Shown: in pieces, positions 6,222 to 7,875 of the stretch
Layout of the letters: each line of letters opens with the position of its first letter
Numbering within the stretch: position 1 is the stretch's first letter
Source: Gammaproteobacteria bacterium
GTDB lineage: Bacteria > Pseudomonadota > Gammaproteobacteria > Pseudomonadales > Pseudomonadaceae
Length of the DNA: 7,875 bases
Assembly: GCA_012513235.1 (NCBI GenBank)
Contig: JAAZCO010000109.1
Location: 1 to 7,875, forward strand
Direction of reading: 5' to 3'
Translations under genes and position numbers: made by a program
Notes under the pieces: generated by a model
What the model saw: the letters and a program-made list of their open reading frames with translations, nothing else
What the model was told of the DNA's origin: nothing
Databases searched by the model: none

Positions 6222-7073
6222 ATGAAATCAATAATAAAGATCGGGTTGCTGGTGATGCTGGTATTGCAGTTAAGTGCTTGCGCAGGTTTTGGCAGTGATG
6301 GGCGCCGTGGTGTATCGAGCAGCTTAGTGGATTACTTGTACCCAGAAGGGCAGGTGCCGCCTAAGTATGAAGAAACCATCCCGCATTTACGTTTACCCTT
6401 AACAGTCGGACTGGCCTTTGTTCCCAGTCAAAAAAGCACTGATTTAGTCTTACCTGAAGCGAAAAAAATGCAACTGCTAGAGCAAGTTAAGCAGAAATTT
6501 GCCGGGCTTGATTATGTGCGAGAGATCAACATCATTCCTGACACCTATATGCGCTCAACCAAAGGTTTTGAAGGTGTGGATCAGATAGCGCGCCTCTATG
6601 GCTTAGATGTAGTGGCTTTGGTGTCTTATGATCAGGTTGCAGTCAGTTCGGAAACTAAAAGCTCGTTGTTGTATTGGACTATTGTGGGCGCTTACTTAAT
6701 TAAAGGTAACCAAAATGAAGTGACTACTTTTGTTGATACCGCAGTGTTTGATGTGAACTCGCGCAAAATGCTGTTGCGTGCGCCGGGTGTCAGTGAAAAT
6801 AAGCGCTCATCGACTTTGGTTGAGGTCGAGCAGGTTAATCGTGCAACACGCAGTGAGGGGTTTGAATTAGCGATGGCGGATATGTCAAACAACTTAGCCG
6901 CAGAGTTGAGTCGCTTTAAAGAGCGGATTAAACAGGATAAAAGCGTGCAAGTCTCACGTCGTCAAGGTTATAGCGGTGGGGGCGGAGCGTTGCAGTGGCC
7001 TTTAGTGATGCTTTTGGCTGGAATCGCGCTGATGTTGACGCTAAGAAGGACGCTTGGTGCTCGTCGCGCTTAG
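6222..7073 (+). CDS. Rhombotarget lipoprotein with GlyGly-CTERM-like tail
   Basis: Predicted envelope lipoprotein of 283 aa. A short signal peptide with lipobox LSAC (17-20) gives a lipidated Cys20; Ala at +2 does not match the inner-membrane retention signal Asp+2, so outer-membrane sorting is expected. The C-terminus carries Gly-rich SGGGG (251-255), a hydrophobic helix (about 257-274) and an arginine tail (RR 275-276, RR 281-282). That is the layout of GlyGly-CTERM sorting signals, the substrates of rhombosortase. The middle (about 55-240) is a soluble mixed alpha/beta region I cannot assign; it includes a hydrophobic stretch WTIVGAYLI (152-160), probably buried. The architecture and neighbour match the 'rhombotarget lipoprotein' family known to accompany rhombosortase. 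AAGGA (6211-6215) with 6-nt spacing fixes the start. It overlaps the next gene by 17 nt. The molecular role is unknown; the assignment as the cis-encoded rhombosortase substrate is strong inference. Confidence 0.85.
   Translation: MKSIIKIGLLVMLVLQLSACAGFGSDGRRGVSSSLVDYLYPEGQVPPKYEETIPHLRLPLTVGLAFVPSQKSTDLVLPEAKKMQLLEQVKQKFAGLDYVREINIIPDTYMRSTKGFEGVDQIARLYGLDVVALVSYDQVAVSSETKSSLLYWTIVGAYLIKGNQNEVTTFVDTAVFDVNSRKMLLRAPGVSENKRSSTLVEVEQVNRATRSEGFELAMADMSNNLAAELSRFKERIKQDKSVQVSRRQGYSGGGGALQWPLVMLLAGIALMLTLRRTLGARRA
7046..7059 (+). promoter_or_regulatory. Rhombosortase ribosome binding site inside the lipoprotein gene
   Basis: AAGGA (7046-7050) lies in the codons for Arg275-Arg276-Thr of the lipoprotein, written AGA AGG ACG. 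It is 6 nt from GTG (7057-7059) and 3 nt from TTG (7054-7056). Spacing favours GTG. The other Arg pair in this tail uses CGT CGC, suggesting the AGA AGG choice serves the ribosome site. Confidence 0.6.
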
Positions 7074-7632
7074 AACACTGTCTGGCGTTGCACTCTTTGT
7101 TGTGGTGCTGTGTGTGTTGCAGGTTTTTGCTGCGGCACTGGAGTACGAACGTCAGCAGATTTTAGCAGGGCAAGTGTGGCGGCTGTGGACTGGGCATTTT
7201 GTCCATAGCCATGCCACTCACTTGGCGCTCAATGCTATGGCTGCTGTTGCGCTGTATGTTGTTTTTTTAGACAGTATAAAAGCTCTAGATCTTCTGCGTT
7301 ATGGCTTGGTGTTTTCGGTACTCATCAGCCTAGCTTTGCTGTATTTCTATCCTGATTTAGCTTGGTATAACGGTCTTTCTGGGGTGCTGCATGCCTTAGT
7401 GAGTTTGATATGTTTGCGTTGTGCTTGTTTATATCAGCGCTGGTATGCGCTGGGCTTGATTGCGGTATGGGGTAAAGTGCTCTGGGAAGTATGGCGTGCG
7501 CAAGCGGGTTATCAAGCCGAGCTTGAAGGCGTGAGAGTGATTGTACAGGCGCACTTGATCGGTGTGGTGCTGGGGACATTCGTCGCTGTGTTGACTGTGT
7601 GGAGCAGTCGCTCGACTTCTACCGCACGCTAG
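7057..7632 (+). CDS. rrtA: Rhombosortase (rhomboid-family intramembrane serine protease)
   Basis: Rhombosortases are compact rhomboid proteases of the inner membrane thought to cleave proteins that end in a GlyGly-CTERM signal. The product is 191 aa from GTG, short for a rhomboid but typical of this subfamily, with about six hydrophobic helices (near 8-28, 56-74, 82-98, 107-126, 130-146, 161-184). Catalytic elements: HLALN (55-59, the HxxxN oxyanion-hole motif), GLSGVLH (106-112) with nucleophile Ser108 in GxSG, and His166 in VQAHLIG as the general base. All three are present, so it should be active. The GTG start is chosen for ribosome-site spacing; TTG at 7054 would add one residue. It overlaps the lipoprotein gene by 17 nt, so the two are translated together and form an enzyme-substrate pair. 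The alternative, a general rhomboid such as GlpG, is unlikely given the missing cytoplasmic domain and the neighbour. Confidence 0.87.
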   Translation: MLVALRTLSGVALFVVVLCVLQVFAAALEYERQQILAGQVWRLWTGHFVHSHATHLALNAMAAVALYVVFLDSIKALDLLRYGLVFSVLISLALLYFYPDLAWYNGLSGVLHALVSLICLRCACLYQRWYALGLIAVWGKVLWEVWRAQAGYQAELEGVRVIVQAHLIGVVLGTFVAVLTVWSSRSTSTAR

Positions 7633-7643
7633 GGTGTGCTTTT
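7624..7643 (+). terminator. Compact terminator overlapping the rhombosortase stop codon
   Basis: GCACGC (7624-7629) pairs with GTGTGC (7634-7639), with one G-U pair, around a TAGG tetraloop, then TTTT (7640-7643). The stop codon TAG (7630-7632) is in the loop. Stem is short and the T-run modest, so strength is uncertain. Confidence 0.5.
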
Positions 7644-7685
7644 GCGTAAATCGTTTAATGATTGCGATTAAGTATATTATTTTGT

Positions 7686-7747
7686 TAACGACTAAGGTCG
7701 AGGTGAGTTTCTTGCGGTAAAGCTTTCGTTCGTCACAAGAGTCGTTA
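7686..7747. repeat. Inverted repeat flanking the putative promoter
   Basis: TAACGACT (7686-7693) and AGTCGTTA (7740-7747) are exact reverse complements, 46 nt apart, one on each side of the sigma-54-like site. They could be paired binding sites for a regulator or chance. Confidence 0.35.
7701..7716 (+). promoter_or_regulatory. Candidate sigma-54 promoter of the aldehyde dehydrogenase gene
   Basis: GG (7702-7703), exactly 10 nt, then GC (7714-7715), with the -12 element reading TTGC. The -24 side (AGGTGAG) fits the TGGCACG consensus poorly beyond the GG and the final G. Transcription would start near 7727, about 80 nt before the coding start. Sigma-54 control is known for some alcohol/aldehyde oxidation genes in related bacteria; here it is only suggested. 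Confidence 0.3.
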
Positions 7748-7807
7748 TGATCGAAGGGTATCGTGCCCGCGATTGGCGCAGGCATTGTAGATAACGAGGC
7801 GACGCTT

Positions 7808-7875
7808 ATGATTTACGCACAACCTGGTAGTCAAGGATCTTTGCTCACGATCAAACCCCGCTACGGTAACTATAT
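7808..7875 (+). CDS. Aldehyde dehydrogenase, N-terminal fragment (cut by window end)
   Basis: Only 22 complete codons are visible. They begin MIYAQPG and continue to KPRYGNY, which resembles by recall the N-terminus of NAD-dependent aldehyde dehydrogenases of Pseudomonas and Acinetobacter (ExaC/AcoD/AldB type, 'YA.PG...KPRYGN.IGG'). These are cytoplasmic enzymes that oxidise acetaldehyde and other aldehydes to carboxylates. GAGG (7796-7799), 8 nt before ATG, supports the start. The catalytic Cys and Glu lie outside the window. The gene stands after its own 175-bp upstream gap and is probably a separate transcription unit from the rhombosortase operon. The family call rests on a short conserved stretch, so it is tentative as to subfamily. 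Confidence 0.7.
   Translation, partial: MIYAQPGSQGSLLTIKPRYGNY

Noticed and set aside
7429..7785. Open frame of 118 codons on the minus strand over the end of rrtA and the downstream gap
   Set aside because: It lies mostly opposite the conserved rhombosortase gene, has an atypical composition and would need to cross two regulatory-looking regions.

Overview
The window looks like chromosomal DNA of a gammaproteobacterium, most likely a moderate-GC (roughly 50 percent by eye) member of the Pseudomonadaceae or a near relative. The evidence is the strong similarity by recall of YbiT, PpiC, YjcH and ActP to their enterobacterial/pseudomonad counterparts, a DUF2789 protein, and an aldehyde dehydrogenase N-terminus of the Pseudomonas type. 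The genus is inference. No rRNA, tRNA, CRISPR array, insertion sequence or phage gene was seen.

Layout, left to right. (1) 1-1515 (+): an ABC-F ATPase of the YbiT type, 5' end cut by the window edge. (2) 1535-1813 (-): parvulin prolyl isomerase ppiC, convergent with ybiT; a hairpin plus T-tract inside its 3' end may terminate ybiT. (3) 1954-2394 (+): an OsmC-family protein, divergent from ppiC. (4) 2530-2766 (+): a small DUF2789 protein, separated from osmC by a perfect 11-bp inverted repeat. (5) 2828-3781 (-): a LysR-type regulator with a strong hairpin terminator. (6) 3991-5975 (+): yjcH-actP, a DUF485 membrane protein and the cation/acetate symporter, overlapping by 4 nt and closed by a clear terminator. 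The intergenic space shared with the LysR gene holds a perfect-dyad T-N11-A box. (7) 6222-7632 (+): a lipoprotein with a C-terminal glycine cluster, transmembrane helix and arginine tail, overlapping a small rhomboid protease; this is a rhombotarget lipoprotein/rhombosortase pair. (8) 7808-7875 (+): the first 22 codons of an aldehyde dehydrogenase, cut by the window edge, with a possible sigma-54 promoter.

The genes fall into three themes. YbiT and PpiC are translation and protein-folding housekeeping functions. YjcH-ActP and the aldehyde dehydrogenase suggest two-carbon metabolism (acetate uptake, aldehyde oxidation), possibly with the divergent LysR as local regulator. The lipoprotein-rhombosortase pair is the most distinctive content. 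The protein is set up to be lipidated at its N-terminus and cleaved or sorted at its C-terminus by the protease encoded immediately downstream. The rhombosortase/GlyGly-CTERM system is already described as a class, but the function of this lipoprotein is not known to me. I found no wholly undescribed system.
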